NCBI RefSeq assembly: GCF_004336805.1
Contig: NZ_SJXM01000002.1
Span: 186,001 to 250,000 of the forward strand
Length of the DNA: 64,000 bases
DNA from: Aeromicrobium sp. IC_218
Lineage (GTDB): Bacteria; Actinomycetota; Actinomycetes; Propionibacteriales; Nocardioidaceae
Direction of reading: 5' to 3'
The translations under genes were made by a program, and so were the position numbers. A model generated the notes under the pieces. That model saw only the letters and a program-made list of their open reading frames with translations. It did no database searches and had not been told where the DNA came from. Of this stretch, positions 16,638-25,071 are shown one piece after another; within the stretch, counting starts at the first letter, position 1, and each line of letters starts with the position of its first letter.

Positions 16638-17831
16638 GTGTTCACCGTCGGCAAGCAGCTCCCCGGGACCCTCGGACGCACCGGCGTCCTCTCCACCCCG
16701 CACGGCGACGTGCGGACCCCCGCGTTCATCCCGGTCGGGACGAAGGCGACGGTCAAGGCGGTGCTGCCTGAGTCGATGGCCGAGCTCGGCGCGCAGGCGC
16801 TGCTGGCCAACGCCTACCACCTGTACCTGCAGCCCGGCGCCGACGTCGTCGACGAGGCCGGCGGCCTGGGCGCGTTCATGGGCTGGCGCGGCCCGACGTT
16901 CACCGACTCCGGCGGCTTCCAGGTGCTCAGCCTGGGTGCCGGCTTCCAGAAGACGCTGTCGATGGACTCGACGACGGCGACCGCCGACGACGTCATCGCG
17001 CCGGGCAAGGAGCGCCTGGCCCACGTCGACGAGGACGGCGTCACCTTCCGCTCGCACCTGGACGGCAGCAAGCACCGCTTCACGCCCGAGGTGTCGATGG
17101 CCATCCAGCACCAGCTCGGCGCTGACGTCATCTTCGCCTTCGACGAGCTGACGACGCTCATGAACTCCCGCGGGTACCAGGTCGAGTCGCTGGCCCGTAC
17201 CCAGCGCTGGGCCGAGCGCTGCGTCCGCGAGCACGCGCGACTGACCGAGGCGCGCGCGGACAAGCCGTACCAGGCGCTGTTCGGCGTCGTGCAGGGCGCG
17301 CAGCACGAGGACCTGCGCCGTCAGGCGGCCCGCGACCTGCGCACCCTCGGCTTCGACGGGTACGGCATCGGCGGCGCGATCGAGAAGGAGCGCCTGGGCG
17401 AGATCACCTCCTGGGCCGTCTCCGAGCTCGAGGAGGACAAGCCGCGCCACCTGCTCGGCATCGGCGAGCCGGACGACTTCTTCGCCGCGGTCGAGTCCGG
17501 CATTGACACCTTCGACTGCGTCTCCCCCACCCGCGAGGCCCGCCGCTCGCGGGTCTACACCCGCGACGGCCGGTTCAACCTGCTGCAGGCGCGGTTCAAG
17601 CGCGACTTCACGCCGATCGACGCGTCGTGCGACTGCTACACGTGCACGCACTACACGAAGGCGTACCTGCACCACCTGTACAAGGCCAAGGAGTACCTGT
17701 CGGCCACGCTCGCCTCGATCCACAACGAGCGGTTCACGGTGCGGCTGGTCGACGAGATCCGCGCCGCCATCGAGGACGGGACGTACGCCGACCTCAAGGC
17801 CGACGTCCTGGCTCGGTACTACGGCCGCTGA
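16638..17831 (+). CDS. tgt: tRNA-guanine transglycosylase
   Basis: Exchanges guanine-34 of GUN-anticodon tRNAs for a queuosine precursor or queuine. 397 residues. Active-site general Asp in FTDSGGFQVLSL, nucleophile region GIDTFDCVSPTREARRSRVY, GVVQGAQHEDLR, and the zinc site CDCYTCTHYTKAYLHHL are all present. VSPTREARR replaces the more common LPTRSGRNG. GTG at 16638 has GGGAGG 8 nt upstream. The convergent neighbour is a YhhQ-type queuosine-precursor transporter, consistent with salvage. Which base is used (preQ1, preQ0 or queuine) cannot be told here. Confidence 0.95.
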   Translation: MFTVGKQLPGTLGRTGVLSTPHGDVRTPAFIPVGTKATVKAVLPESMAELGAQALLANAYHLYLQPGADVVDEAGGLGAFMGWRGPTFTDSGGFQVLSLGAGFQKTLSMDSTTATADDVIAPGKERLAHVDEDGVTFRSHLDGSKHRFTPEVSMAIQHQLGADVIFAFDELTTLMNSRGYQVESLARTQRWAERCVREHARLTEARADKPYQALFGVVQGAQHEDLRRQAARDLRTLGFDGYGIGGAIEKERLGEITSWAVSELEEDKPRHLLGIGEPDDFFAAVESGIDTFDCVSPTREARRSRVYTRDGRFNLLQARFKRDFTPIDASCDCYTCTHYTKAYLHHLYKAKEYLSATLASIHNERFTVRLVDEIRAAIEDGTYADLKADVLARYYGR

Positions 17832-17873
17832 CCCCGCCGCCGGCGGTGACCTGGCGTCCACCCCGGGTCGTCA

Positions 17874-17924
17874 GCGGTGAGTGAGCGTCCACCGCGGCAC
17901 TCGCGGTGGACGCTCACTCACCGC
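17874..17924. terminator. Perfect 23-bp palindrome between tgt and yhhQ (bidirectional terminator or repeat element)
   Basis: Arms 17874-17896 and 17902-17924 are exact reverse complements around the loop GCACT. It lies 42 bp after the tgt stop and 15 bp after the convergent yhhQ stop. The core GGTGAGTGAGCGTCCACC resembles palindromic sequence in other gaps of this window, so it may be a repeated element that serves as a terminator. Confidence 0.75.
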
Positions 17925-17939
17925 CCCACCGGGCGACGG

Positions 17940-18677
17940 TCAGTCGACGACGGGCGCGGCGTCGTCCCAGTAGCCGGGCTCGCGCTGCTTCAACCAGGCG
18001 ATCACCACGACGGTGACCGGCATGACGATGAGCTCGACGAGCACCTTGTACACGAAGCCGACGATCGCGTAGTTCCAGAACTGGCCCATCGACGTGATGC
18101 CGATGGCCGACGCCGCGATGGCGCAGAAGATGAGCGTGTCGGCGGCCTCCCCGACGCCGGTGGACGTGGCCAGGCGGGCGACGAGGCCGCGCTCGGCGGT
18201 GCGTGCCTTCATGCGCACCAGCACGTACGAGTTGGTCAGCTGGCCCACCACGTACCCGGCCATGGACGCCAGCAGGATCTGCGGGACCTGGCCCAGCACG
18301 GCCTCGAACGCTCCCTGGTTCTCGTAGAACGACGCCGCCGGGGCGTGCTCCACGGCCACGAACGTCAGGGCCGCGACGATCGAGGCGCCGAACCCGACGA
18401 TCACCGCACGCCGTGCGGCCCGGAAGCCGTACACCTCGCTGATGACGTCGCCCAGCACGTACGCCAGCGGGAACAGGAACGCACCCCCGTCGGTGATCAC
18501 CGGCCACAGCTGCAGCGAGCCGAGCGACCACGAGCCCGAGCCGAGCTCGATGCCCTTGGTGGCGACGATGTTGGACACGACGAGCACGACGCAGAACAGC
18601 GCCAGGATGACGTCGAAGTGGGTGCGGGTGCGCGCGGCGTACCGGACGCGCGTCGAGGGGGCTGTCACGGGCTTCAT
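17940..18677 (-). CDS. yhhQ: Queuosine precursor transporter (YhhQ/VUT family)
   Basis: A 245-residue membrane protein of about six helices. Family landmarks are SNIVATKGIE after the first helix, ITDGGAFLFPLAYVLGDVISEVYGF in the second, and ATSTGVGEAADTLIF towards the end. YhhQ imports queuosine precursors (preQ0/preQ1, in some bacteria queuine). It converges on tgt, the enzyme that inserts the base, which supports the assignment. The ATG at 18677 has only a weak ribosome binding site. The adjacent GGR-like gene starts divergently 36 bp away. Confidence 0.9.
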   Translation of the reverse strand: MKPVTAPSTRVRYAARTRTHFDVILALFCVVLVVSNIVATKGIELGSGSWSLGSLQLWPVITDGGAFLFPLAYVLGDVISEVYGFRAARRAVIVGFGASIVAALTFVAVEHAPAASFYENQGAFEAVLGQVPQILLASMAGYVVGQLTNSYVLVRMKARTAERGLVARLATSTGVGEAADTLIFCAIAASAIGITSMGQFWNYAIVGFVYKVLVELIVMPVTVVVIAWLKQREPGYWDDAAPVVD

Positions 18678-18712
18678 CCAACCACCGACCGACCCTCTGG
18701 GAGAATCCGACC

Positions 18713-19963
18713 ATGACCGCCGCGCTGCCCGACCGCACCGACGTCCTCGTGGTCGGCGCCGGCCCCGCCGGGTCCGCCGCCGCGGCCTGGTCCGCGCGCC
18801 ACGGGCTGGCCACGGTGCTCGCCGACGCGGCCGTCTTCCCGCGCGACAAGACCTGCGGCGACGGCCTCACCCCGCGGGCGGTCGCCGAGCTCGACCGGCT
18901 CGGACTCGGTGCGTGGACGCGTTCGCACGGCACCAACCGGGGCCTGCGCGCGGCCGGCTTCGGCCAGGAGCTGCTGCTCCCCTGGCCCGGCGGGTCGCTG
19001 CCCGACCACGGCTCGGCCGTGCCGCGCACCGAGCTGGACGCGCACCTGCGCGAGACCGCGCTGGCCGCCGGCGCCACCCCGCTGGACGGAGCCCGCGCGA
19101 CCGACGTCGAGCGTGACGCCGCCGGCCGCGTCACCGGCGTCGTGTTCAGCCTCGGTCGCGGCCGCGAGCCGCACGTCGTCCGCTGCGACCGCCTCGTCGT
19201 CGCCGACGGCGTCCGCTCGCCGCTCGGCCGCGTGCTCGGCCGTGAGTGGCACCGCGACACCGCGTACGGCGTGGCCGGGCGCTCGTACGTGAAGTCCGGC
19301 CGCACCGACGACCCCTGGATCTCCTCGCACCTGGAGCTGCGCGACGAGACCGGCACGGTGCTGCCCGGCTACGGCTGGATCTTCCCGCTCGGCGACGGCG
19401 AGGTGAACCTCGGCGTGGGCGCGCTGGCGACGTCCAAGCGTCCGGCCGACCTCGCCGTCCGCCCGCTCATGAACCTGTACGCCGACCAGCAGCGCGAGAC
19501 CTGGGAGCTCGGCGACGAGCTGCGCGCGCCGACGTCCGCGCTGCTGCCGATGGGCGGTGCCGTCACCGGCGTGGCCGGCCCCAACTGGGCGCTGGTCGGC
19601 GACGCGGCCGCCTGCGTCAACCCGCTCAACGGCGAGGGCATCGACTACGGCCTGGAGACCGGACGCCTCGTGGCCGAGCAGCTGGCCGACGGTGCCGACC
19701 TCGCGACCGCCTGGCCCGCGCTGCTGCGCCGGCACTACGGCGAGGCGTTCTCGATCGCGCGGCGTCTCTCCGGCCTGCTCACCGTGCCGCGGGTCCTGCC
19801 CACGTTCGGCCCGCTCGGCATGCGCTCGAAGGTGCTGATGACGGTCGCGCTGCGGGTCATGGGCAACCTGGTCACCGACGAGGACCGCGACCTCACCGCC
19901 CGGCTCTGGCGCGCGGCCGGACGTGCCTCGGTGCGCCTGGACGCCCGCCCGCCGTTCGCCTGA
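18713..19963 (+). CDS. Geranylgeranyl reductase family FAD-dependent oxidoreductase
   Basis: A 416-residue flavoprotein. N-terminal dinucleotide fold VLVVGAGPAGSAAAAWSARHG, then the family motif FPRDKTCGDGLTPRAV, a substrate-proximal YGWIFPLGDGEVNLGVG and the FAD-ribityl motif WALVGDAAACVNPLNGEGIDYG. Family members saturate isoprenoid chains of chlorophyll, archaeal lipids or, in mycobacteria, menaquinone (MenJ). In an actinomycete the MenJ-like role is the best guess, but no menaquinone genes are in the window. The C-terminal ~70 residues contain a hydrophobic segment that may associate with the membrane. GGGAGAAT precedes the ATG. Confidence 0.85.
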   Translation: MTAALPDRTDVLVVGAGPAGSAAAAWSARHGLATVLADAAVFPRDKTCGDGLTPRAVAELDRLGLGAWTRSHGTNRGLRAAGFGQELLLPWPGGSLPDHGSAVPRTELDAHLRETALAAGATPLDGARATDVERDAAGRVTGVVFSLGRGREPHVVRCDRLVVADGVRSPLGRVLGREWHRDTAYGVAGRSYVKSGRTDDPWISSHLELRDETGTVLPGYGWIFPLGDGEVNLGVGALATSKRPADLAVRPLMNLYADQQRETWELGDELRAPTSALLPMGGAVTGVAGPNWALVGDAAACVNPLNGEGIDYGLETGRLVAEQLADGADLATAWPALLRRHYGEAFSIARRLSGLLTVPRVLPTFGPLGMRSKVLMTVALRVMGNLVTDEDRDLTARLWRAAGRASVRLDARPPFA

Positions 19964-19967
19964 CCGC

Positions 19968-20999
19968 TCAGCCGGCCAGCGCGGCGAGCAGGCGGTCGAC
20001 GTCCTCGTCGTCGTTGTAGAGGTGGAAGCCGACGCGCACGCGTCCGGCGCGCACCGCGGCCCGCAGCCCCGCCGCCTGCAGCCGCTGCTCGGCGCCGTCC
20101 GCGTCGAGCGCCACGATCGCCGACGGCGACGCCGGCAGGTCGAGCGCCTCGCGCACCCGGCCGGCCAGCCGGGTGCAGTGCTGCTGCACCGCGTCCATGT
20201 CCAGCGAGGCGAGCCACGGCATCGCCACGCCCGCGCCGACGAGGGTGAACCAGGCCGGGGACGTGTCGAACCGGCGCCCGTCGCCGGCCAGCAGCGGCGG
20301 CAGCTCGTAGGTGTTGGCCCACGGACGCTCGGAGGCATACCAGCTCGCCGCCAGCGGGACGAGCGAGTCCGCGACGTCCGGGCGCACCGCCATCCAGGCG
20401 GCGCCGCGCGGCGAGACCAGCCACTTGTAGCTGCCGCCGACCACGGCGTCGGCCCAGCCGACGTCCAGGCGCATCCAGCCCATCGCCTGCGTGACGTCCA
20501 GGACGACGCGGGTCGGTCGCCCGGCCAGGCTCGCGCGCAGCGTGGGGACGTCCAGCACGTACCCGTCCGCCGACTGCACCAGGCTCACCGCGACGACGTC
20601 GAACTCGCCGGCCCGGCGCTCCAGCTCACCCGGGCCCAGCGCGGTCACCGTGACGCCGCGCCCGCCGTGGACGTGGAAGGGCGCGCTCACGCTTGTGAAC
20701 TCGCCGGTCAGGGTGACGACGCGCGACCCGTCCGGGACGACTGCGGCGAACAGGCCGATGAGAGCCGACACGCTGCCGCCCATCGACACCGTCGAGGTGG
20801 GGACGCCGGCCAACGACGCGAACGCCTCACGGGCCGCGGCGACCGGCACGTCGAAGTCGCGCGGCGTCATCTCGCCCAGCTCCCATGCGCGCAGCCGGCC
20901 CCGCAGCACCTCGGCCTGGCGCCGCGACGCGAGCCCGTAGGTCGCGGAGTTCAGGTATCCCGGGGCACCGTCGAACGTCTCACCGTGGGTCTCTCGCAC
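19968..20999 (-). CDS. Class V aminotransferase-like PLP enzyme
   Basis: A 343-residue fold-type I PLP enzyme related to cysteine desulfurase/kynureninase-like aminotransferases. Evidence: GYLNSATYGL at the N-terminus, STVSMGGSVSALIGLFAA (phosphate loop), RVVLDVTQAMGWM (cofactor Asp) and VVGGSYKWLVSPRG with the PLP lysine. No reactive-loop Cys typical of NifS/SufS is obvious, and no Fe-S genes are near, so a desulfurase role is not supported. The GTG at 20999 has TAGCGT 7 nt upstream and no Shine-Dalgarno: probably leaderless. It is transcribed away from the FAD dehydrogenase at 21225. Substrate unknown. Confidence 0.85.
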   Translation of the reverse strand: MRETHGETFDGAPGYLNSATYGLASRRQAEVLRGRLRAWELGEMTPRDFDVPVAAAREAFASLAGVPTSTVSMGGSVSALIGLFAAVVPDGSRVVTLTGEFTSVSAPFHVHGGRGVTVTALGPGELERRAGEFDVVAVSLVQSADGYVLDVPTLRASLAGRPTRVVLDVTQAMGWMRLDVGWADAVVGGSYKWLVSPRGAAWMAVRPDVADSLVPLAASWYASERPWANTYELPPLLAGDGRRFDTSPAWFTLVGAGVAMPWLASLDMDAVQQHCTRLAGRVREALDLPASPSAIVALDADGAEQRLQAAGLRAAVRAGRVRVGFHLYNDDEDVDRLLAALAG

Positions 21000-21006
21000 C
21001 CCGGCG

Positions 21007-21012
21007 ACGCTA
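21007..21012 (-). promoter_or_regulatory. Putative -10 box of leaderless aminotransferase gene
   Basis: TAGCGT on the minus strand ends 7 nt before the GTG start at 20999. Confidence 0.5.
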
Positions 21013-21072
21013 CCGGCCGGGGGCTGGGCGAGGGGAGGTCCACCTGACGCGCACTGGCCCTGCGTCCCCGCG

Positions 21073-21161
21073 CGGTGCGTGGTCCCCCACCGAGCACCGT
21101 CCCGTGGTGGACGACGCACCGCCCCGGCGGTCCCGTGGTGGACGACGCACCGCCCCCGGCG
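21073..21161. repeat. Direct and inverted repeats in divergent promoter gap
   Basis: A 31-32-bp unit beginning GTCCCGTGGTGGACGACG occurs twice in tandem (21099-21129, 21130-21161). Immediately upstream (21074-21092) is an imperfect inverted copy, GGTGCGTGGTCCCCCACCG, able to pair with GGTGGACGACGCACC of either unit. The gap separates two divergent genes and contains no gene. Confidence 0.75.
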
Positions 21162-21211
21162 CCCGGTCGCCGGATCTGCGGGTACCGGCCCGCCGGCGGG
21201 GTGGCGTGCGC

Positions 21212-21217
21212 CACAAT
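21212..21217 (+). promoter_or_regulatory. Putative -10 box of FAD dehydrogenase gene
   Basis: CACAAT lies 7 nt before the ATG at 21225 and no ribosome binding site is present. Weaker match to TAnnnT than the other candidates. Confidence 0.35.
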
Positions 21218-21224
21218 GCTCGGC

Positions 21225-22874
21225 ATGGATGCTGACGTCGTCGTCGTGGGGGCCGGTCTCGCCGGTCTCGTCGCCACCGCCGAGCTCGTGGAGGCCGGCC
21301 GCTCGGTCGTGCTGGTCGACCAGGAGGGCGAGCAGGGCCTCGGCGGCCAGGCCTGGTGGTCGTTCGGCGGGCTGTTCCTCGTCGACTCCCCCGAGCAGCG
21401 CCGCCTGCGCATCAAGGACTCCGTCGACCTCGCGATGCAGGACTGGCTCGGCAGCGCCCAGTTCGACCGCGCCGAGGACGACCACGCCCGCCGCTGGGCC
21501 GAGGCGTACGTCCACTTCGCCGCCGGCGAGAAGCGCGCCTGGCTGCACGAGAAGGGCCACCGGCTCTTCCCCGTCGTGGGCTGGGCCGAGCGCGGCGGCG
21601 GGCTCGCCGGCGGGCACGGCAACTCCGTGCCCCGCTTCCACATCACCTGGGGCACCGGCCCCGGCATCGTCGAGCCGTTCGAGCGGGTCGTCCGTGACGG
21701 TCTCGCCCGTGGCCTGGTCACGTTCGCCTTCCGCCACCGCGTCGACGACCTCGTGGTCGAGGACGGCCGCGTGGTCGGCGTCCGCGGCACCCGCCTGGCC
21801 CCCGACACGTCCGCCCGCGCCGTCGCCACCAACCGCGACGTCGTCGGCGAGTTCGAGCTGCGCGCCCAGGCGGTCGTGCTGACCTCCGGCGGCATCGGCG
21901 GCAACCACGAGCTCGTGCGCGAGGTCTGGCCCGAGCGGCTCGGCACCCCGCCCGAGCACATGCTGTCGGGCGTCCCGGCGCACGTCGACGGACGCATGCT
22001 GGGCATCGCCGAGTCCGCCGGCGCCCACCACGTCAACCGCGACCGGCTCTGGGCGTACGTCGAGGGCATCGAGAACTACGACCCGGTCTGGCCGATGCAC
22101 GGCATCCGCATCCTGCCCGGCCCGTCGTCGCTGTGGCTGGACGCCGAGGGCAACCGCCTCCCGGTGCCCGGCCTGCCCGGCTTCGACACCCTCGGCACGC
22201 TGAAGCTGCTGCGCGAGACCGGGCACGACCACAGCTGGTTCGTGCTCACGCAGAAGATCATCGAGAAGGAGTTCGCGCTGTCGGGCTCCGAGCAGAACCC
22301 CGACCTCACCGGCCGCAGCGTCAAGGAGCTGCTCCGCCAGCGCCTGGGCAAGGGCGCGCCCGGACCGGTCGAGGCGTTCAAGGAGCGCGGCGCCGACTTC
22401 GTCGTGGCCGACACCCTCGAGCAGCTCGTCGACGGCATGAACGCCGTCACCAAGGAGCCCCTCCTGGACGTCGCGCAGGTGCGCACCGTCGTCGAGGCGC
22501 GCGACCGCGAGATGCGCAACCCGTTCACCAAGGACCTGCAGGTCGCGGCCATGCGCCAGGCCCGCAGCTACCTGGGCGACAAGATCATCCGCGTCGCGTC
22601 GCCGCACGAGCTGCTCGACCCGAAGGCCGGCCCGCTCGTCGCCGTCCGCCTGCACGTGCTCACCCGCAAGTCGCTCGGCGGCCTGCAGACCGACCTCGAC
22701 TCGCGCGTGCTCCGGGCCGACGGCACCCCGTTCGACGGGCTGTACGCGGCCGGCGAGGTCGCCGGCTTCGGTGGCGGCGGCGTCCACGGGTACAACGCGC
22801 TCGAGGGCACGTTCCTGGGCGGCTGCCTGTTCTCGGGCCGCGCCGCCGGACGCGCGCTGGCTCGCGACCTGTAG
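21225..22874 (+). CDS. FAD-binding dehydrogenase
   Basis: A 549-residue flavoprotein of the succinate dehydrogenase/3-ketosteroid-dehydrogenase superfamily. FAD fold at the N-terminus: ADVVVVGAGLAGLVATAELVEAG followed by GLGGQAWWSFGGLF; second FAD segment AVVLTSGGIGGNHELV; C-terminal cap-adjacent motif LYAAGEVAGFGGGGVHGYNALEGTFLGGCLFSG. The near-C-terminal TRKSLGGLQTD resembles the GGL/M motif of KstD-like enzymes. Substrate is not identifiable. I took the ATG at 21225; an in-frame ATG at 21216 would add three residues and overlap the putative -10. Confidence 0.85.
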   Translation: MDADVVVVGAGLAGLVATAELVEAGRSVVLVDQEGEQGLGGQAWWSFGGLFLVDSPEQRRLRIKDSVDLAMQDWLGSAQFDRAEDDHARRWAEAYVHFAAGEKRAWLHEKGHRLFPVVGWAERGGGLAGGHGNSVPRFHITWGTGPGIVEPFERVVRDGLARGLVTFAFRHRVDDLVVEDGRVVGVRGTRLAPDTSARAVATNRDVVGEFELRAQAVVLTSGGIGGNHELVREVWPERLGTPPEHMLSGVPAHVDGRMLGIAESAGAHHVNRDRLWAYVEGIENYDPVWPMHGIRILPGPSSLWLDAEGNRLPVPGLPGFDTLGTLKLLRETGHDHSWFVLTQKIIEKEFALSGSEQNPDLTGRSVKELLRQRLGKGAPGPVEAFKERGADFVVADTLEQLVDGMNAVTKEPLLDVAQVRTVVEARDREMRNPFTKDLQVAAMRQARSYLGDKIIRVASPHELLDPKAGPLVAVRLHVLTRKSLGGLQTDLDSRVLRADGTPFDGLYAAGEVAGFGGGGVHGYNALEGTFLGGCLFSGRAAGRALARDL

Positions 22875-22895
22875 GTCGCGGGCCCGCCCGGGCCG

Positions 22896-24989
22896 TCAGA
22901 CCAGCACGGAGGCCGCGGCGATCGGCACGGCGGCGCTGTAGAGGAAGCCCTGCCCCTGGTCGCAGCCCAGGCCGCGCAGGTGCTGCTCCTGGCCGGGCGT
23001 CTCGATGCCCTCGGCCACCACGGCCATGCCGAGGGTGTGGGCGAGCAGGATGATCGACTCCACGATGCTCGCGTCGCGCTCGTTGTCGTCCATCTTGGTG
23101 ACGAACGAGCGGTCGATCTTGATCTTGTCGATCGGCAGCCGGGTCAGGTAGCCCAGGCTGGAGAAGCCGGTGCCGAAGTCGTCGATGACGATCTTCACGC
23201 CGAGCGAGCGCACGGCCCGCATGACGTCGACGACCTCCATGGGGTCGCTGACCAGGATGTTCTCGGTGATCTCCAGCTCGAGCATCGTCGGGTCGAACCC
23301 GGTCTGCTCGGCGATCTGGCGCACCAGGCCGGGCAGGTCGCGGTCGCGGAACTGCTGCGGCGAGACGTTGACCGACAGCCCGACCGGACGGTCGAGGCGG
23401 CGGCACAGCTCGGCCACCTCGGCGCACGCGGTGCGCAGCACCTTCTCGCCCAGGTCGGAGATGAGACCGTGGTCCTCGGCGAGCGGGATGAACCGGCCGG
23501 GCGACACGACGCCGAAGCGCGGGCTGGTCCAGCGCGCCAGCGCCTCGAAGGCGGCGACGTTGCCGGTGCGCAGGTCGACGAGCGGCTGGTACGAGACAGT
23601 CACCTCGGACTCGTTGATCGCCCGGCGCAGGCCGCTGGCCAGCTGGAGCTTCTCGCGGTCGGCGTCCATGGACGGCACGAAGACCTTGATCGTGTTCCGG
23701 CCGGCGACCTTGGCCTGGTACATCGCGGTGTCGGCGCGCTTGAGCAGCTCGGTCGCGTCGGCGCCGTCGCGGCCGGCCAGCGCGACGCCGATGCTCACGC
23801 CGACCAGGTCCAGGTCGTCGCTCTCGATGTCGGTCATCGCGACGCGCTCCTGGATGACCCGGGCCCGCGACATCGCGTCGGGCTCGTCGAGCACGTCGAC
23901 GACGGTCGCGAAGGCGTCGCCACCGATGCGCGCGGTGACGGCACCGGGACCGGCCCCCTCGCGGATGCGCTCGGAGACGGAGCGCAGCACGGCGTCGCCC
24001 ACGTGGTGGCCGAGCGTGTCGTTGACGGTCTTGAAGTGGTCGACGTCCAGCACGAGCAGGGCGAGCGGCGCGGACGGGCGGCGCAGCAGGATGTCGTCGA
24101 CGACCGAGACCAGGAACGCGCGCGTCGGCAGCCCGGTGAGCTGGTCGTGCCGGGCGAGCCGCTCGGCCTCGGCCGAGGCCTCGACCCGCTGGCTGTTGTC
24201 GTAGGCGGCGAACAGGTAGCCGGTCGGCGCGTCTCCCCCGCCCATCGGCGTGATGAACTCCGCGACCGGGACGCGCGTGCCGTCGGGCCGGACGTACGAC
24301 CACTCGCGGCGCGCGCCGGGCTCGAGGTCGGCCAGCGTGCGCAGCACGGCGAAGGTCGGCGCGTCGTCACCCTCGGGACGCGCCTGGGGCACGTCGAGGC
24401 CGGCCGCGGCGAGCTCGTCGGGGTCGTGCAGGTCGGCCAGGTCGAGGTCGATCAGCTCGTCGGCCTCGACGCCGAGCAGGGTGCCGGCCGCGGCGTTGGC
24501 CGAGACGACGACGCCGTCGGCGTCGGTGGTGAGGATGCTGATCGGGACGCTGTCCAGGATCGTGCGCCGGCCCGCGTCCAGGCGGGCCTGCTCGGTGGCG
24601 ACCCGGGTGCGCGCGTCGGTGGCCGAGGCGACCACGAGCGGCTCGTCGTCGCCGTGCAGCAGCGACAGGCGCACGTCGACGTGCAGGCTGGTGCCGTCGG
24701 GACGGCTGACCACGAGCTCCTCGGCGACCCCGAACGTCTCGCGCGTGACGGCGAGCGCGAGGTGCGCCTCGGTGGTGTCGGTGTGGAACGTCTCGGGGAC
24801 GAAGTCGCGGACGTCCTGGCCCACCAGGTCGAGCGGCTCGCAGCCGAGCAGGCGTCCGGCCTCGGGATTGGCCATGCGGATCCGCCCGCGCAGGTCCCAG
24901 ACCAGCACGCCGGTGGAGATGGACTCCACGACGTCACGCCACGAGCCCTCGTCGGGTCGCTCGTCGGCGGCGGCGTCCTCCACGGACAT
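22896..24989 (-). CDS. PAS-GGDEF-EAL protein with degenerate GGDEF (GGDAF)
   Basis: A 697-residue cytoplasmic signalling protein with no membrane segment. Two or three PAS domains (~20-135, ~140-275) precede a GGDEF domain (~285-440) and an EAL domain (~455-690). The cyclase signature reads ARIGGDAFATVV near residue 356, with Ala for the conserved Glu, so diguanylate cyclase activity is doubtful. The phosphodiesterase site looks intact: FEALARW (near 483), NVSPQQF, ELEITENIL, IDDFGTGFSSLGYL, KIDRSFV, VAEGIET. It is therefore likely a PAS-controlled c-di-GMP phosphodiesterase, with GGDAF perhaps sensing GTP. GGGAGG precedes the ATG. Confidence 0.9.
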   Translation of the reverse strand: MSVEDAAADERPDEGSWRDVVESISTGVLVWDLRGRIRMANPEAGRLLGCEPLDLVGQDVRDFVPETFHTDTTEAHLALAVTRETFGVAEELVVSRPDGTSLHVDVRLSLLHGDDEPLVVASATDARTRVATEQARLDAGRRTILDSVPISILTTDADGVVVSANAAAGTLLGVEADELIDLDLADLHDPDELAAAGLDVPQARPEGDDAPTFAVLRTLADLEPGARREWSYVRPDGTRVPVAEFITPMGGGDAPTGYLFAAYDNSQRVEASAEAERLARHDQLTGLPTRAFLVSVVDDILLRRPSAPLALLVLDVDHFKTVNDTLGHHVGDAVLRSVSERIREGAGPGAVTARIGGDAFATVVDVLDEPDAMSRARVIQERVAMTDIESDDLDLVGVSIGVALAGRDGADATELLKRADTAMYQAKVAGRNTIKVFVPSMDADREKLQLASGLRRAINESEVTVSYQPLVDLRTGNVAAFEALARWTSPRFGVVSPGRFIPLAEDHGLISDLGEKVLRTACAEVAELCRRLDRPVGLSVNVSPQQFRDRDLPGLVRQIAEQTGFDPTMLELEITENILVSDPMEVVDVMRAVRSLGVKIVIDDFGTGFSSLGYLTRLPIDKIKIDRSFVTKMDDNERDASIVESIILLAHTLGMAVVAEGIETPGQEQHLRGLGCDQGQGFLYSAAVPIAAASVLV

Positions 24990-25059
24990 CGACCCTCCCG
25001 TTGCTCGAACACCCGGAGCATAGCGATCCCGCGCCCCCTAGTTCAGCAGGACGTGCCGA

Positions 25060-25065
25060 TAAGGT
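25060..25065 (+). promoter_or_regulatory. Putative -10 box of leaderless xthA
   Basis: TAAGGT ends 6 nt before the GTG start at 25072, and no Shine-Dalgarno sequence is visible. Confidence 0.5.
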
Positions 25066-25071
25066 CGAGTC

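Noticed and set aside
16359-17861. A 500-codon open frame opposite tgt
   Set aside because: Antisense shadow; tgt on the plus strand is unambiguous.
19968-20999. Cysteine desulfurase assignment for the class V aminotransferase
   Set aside because: No reactive-loop Cys was seen and no Fe-S or tRNA thiolation genes are adjacent.
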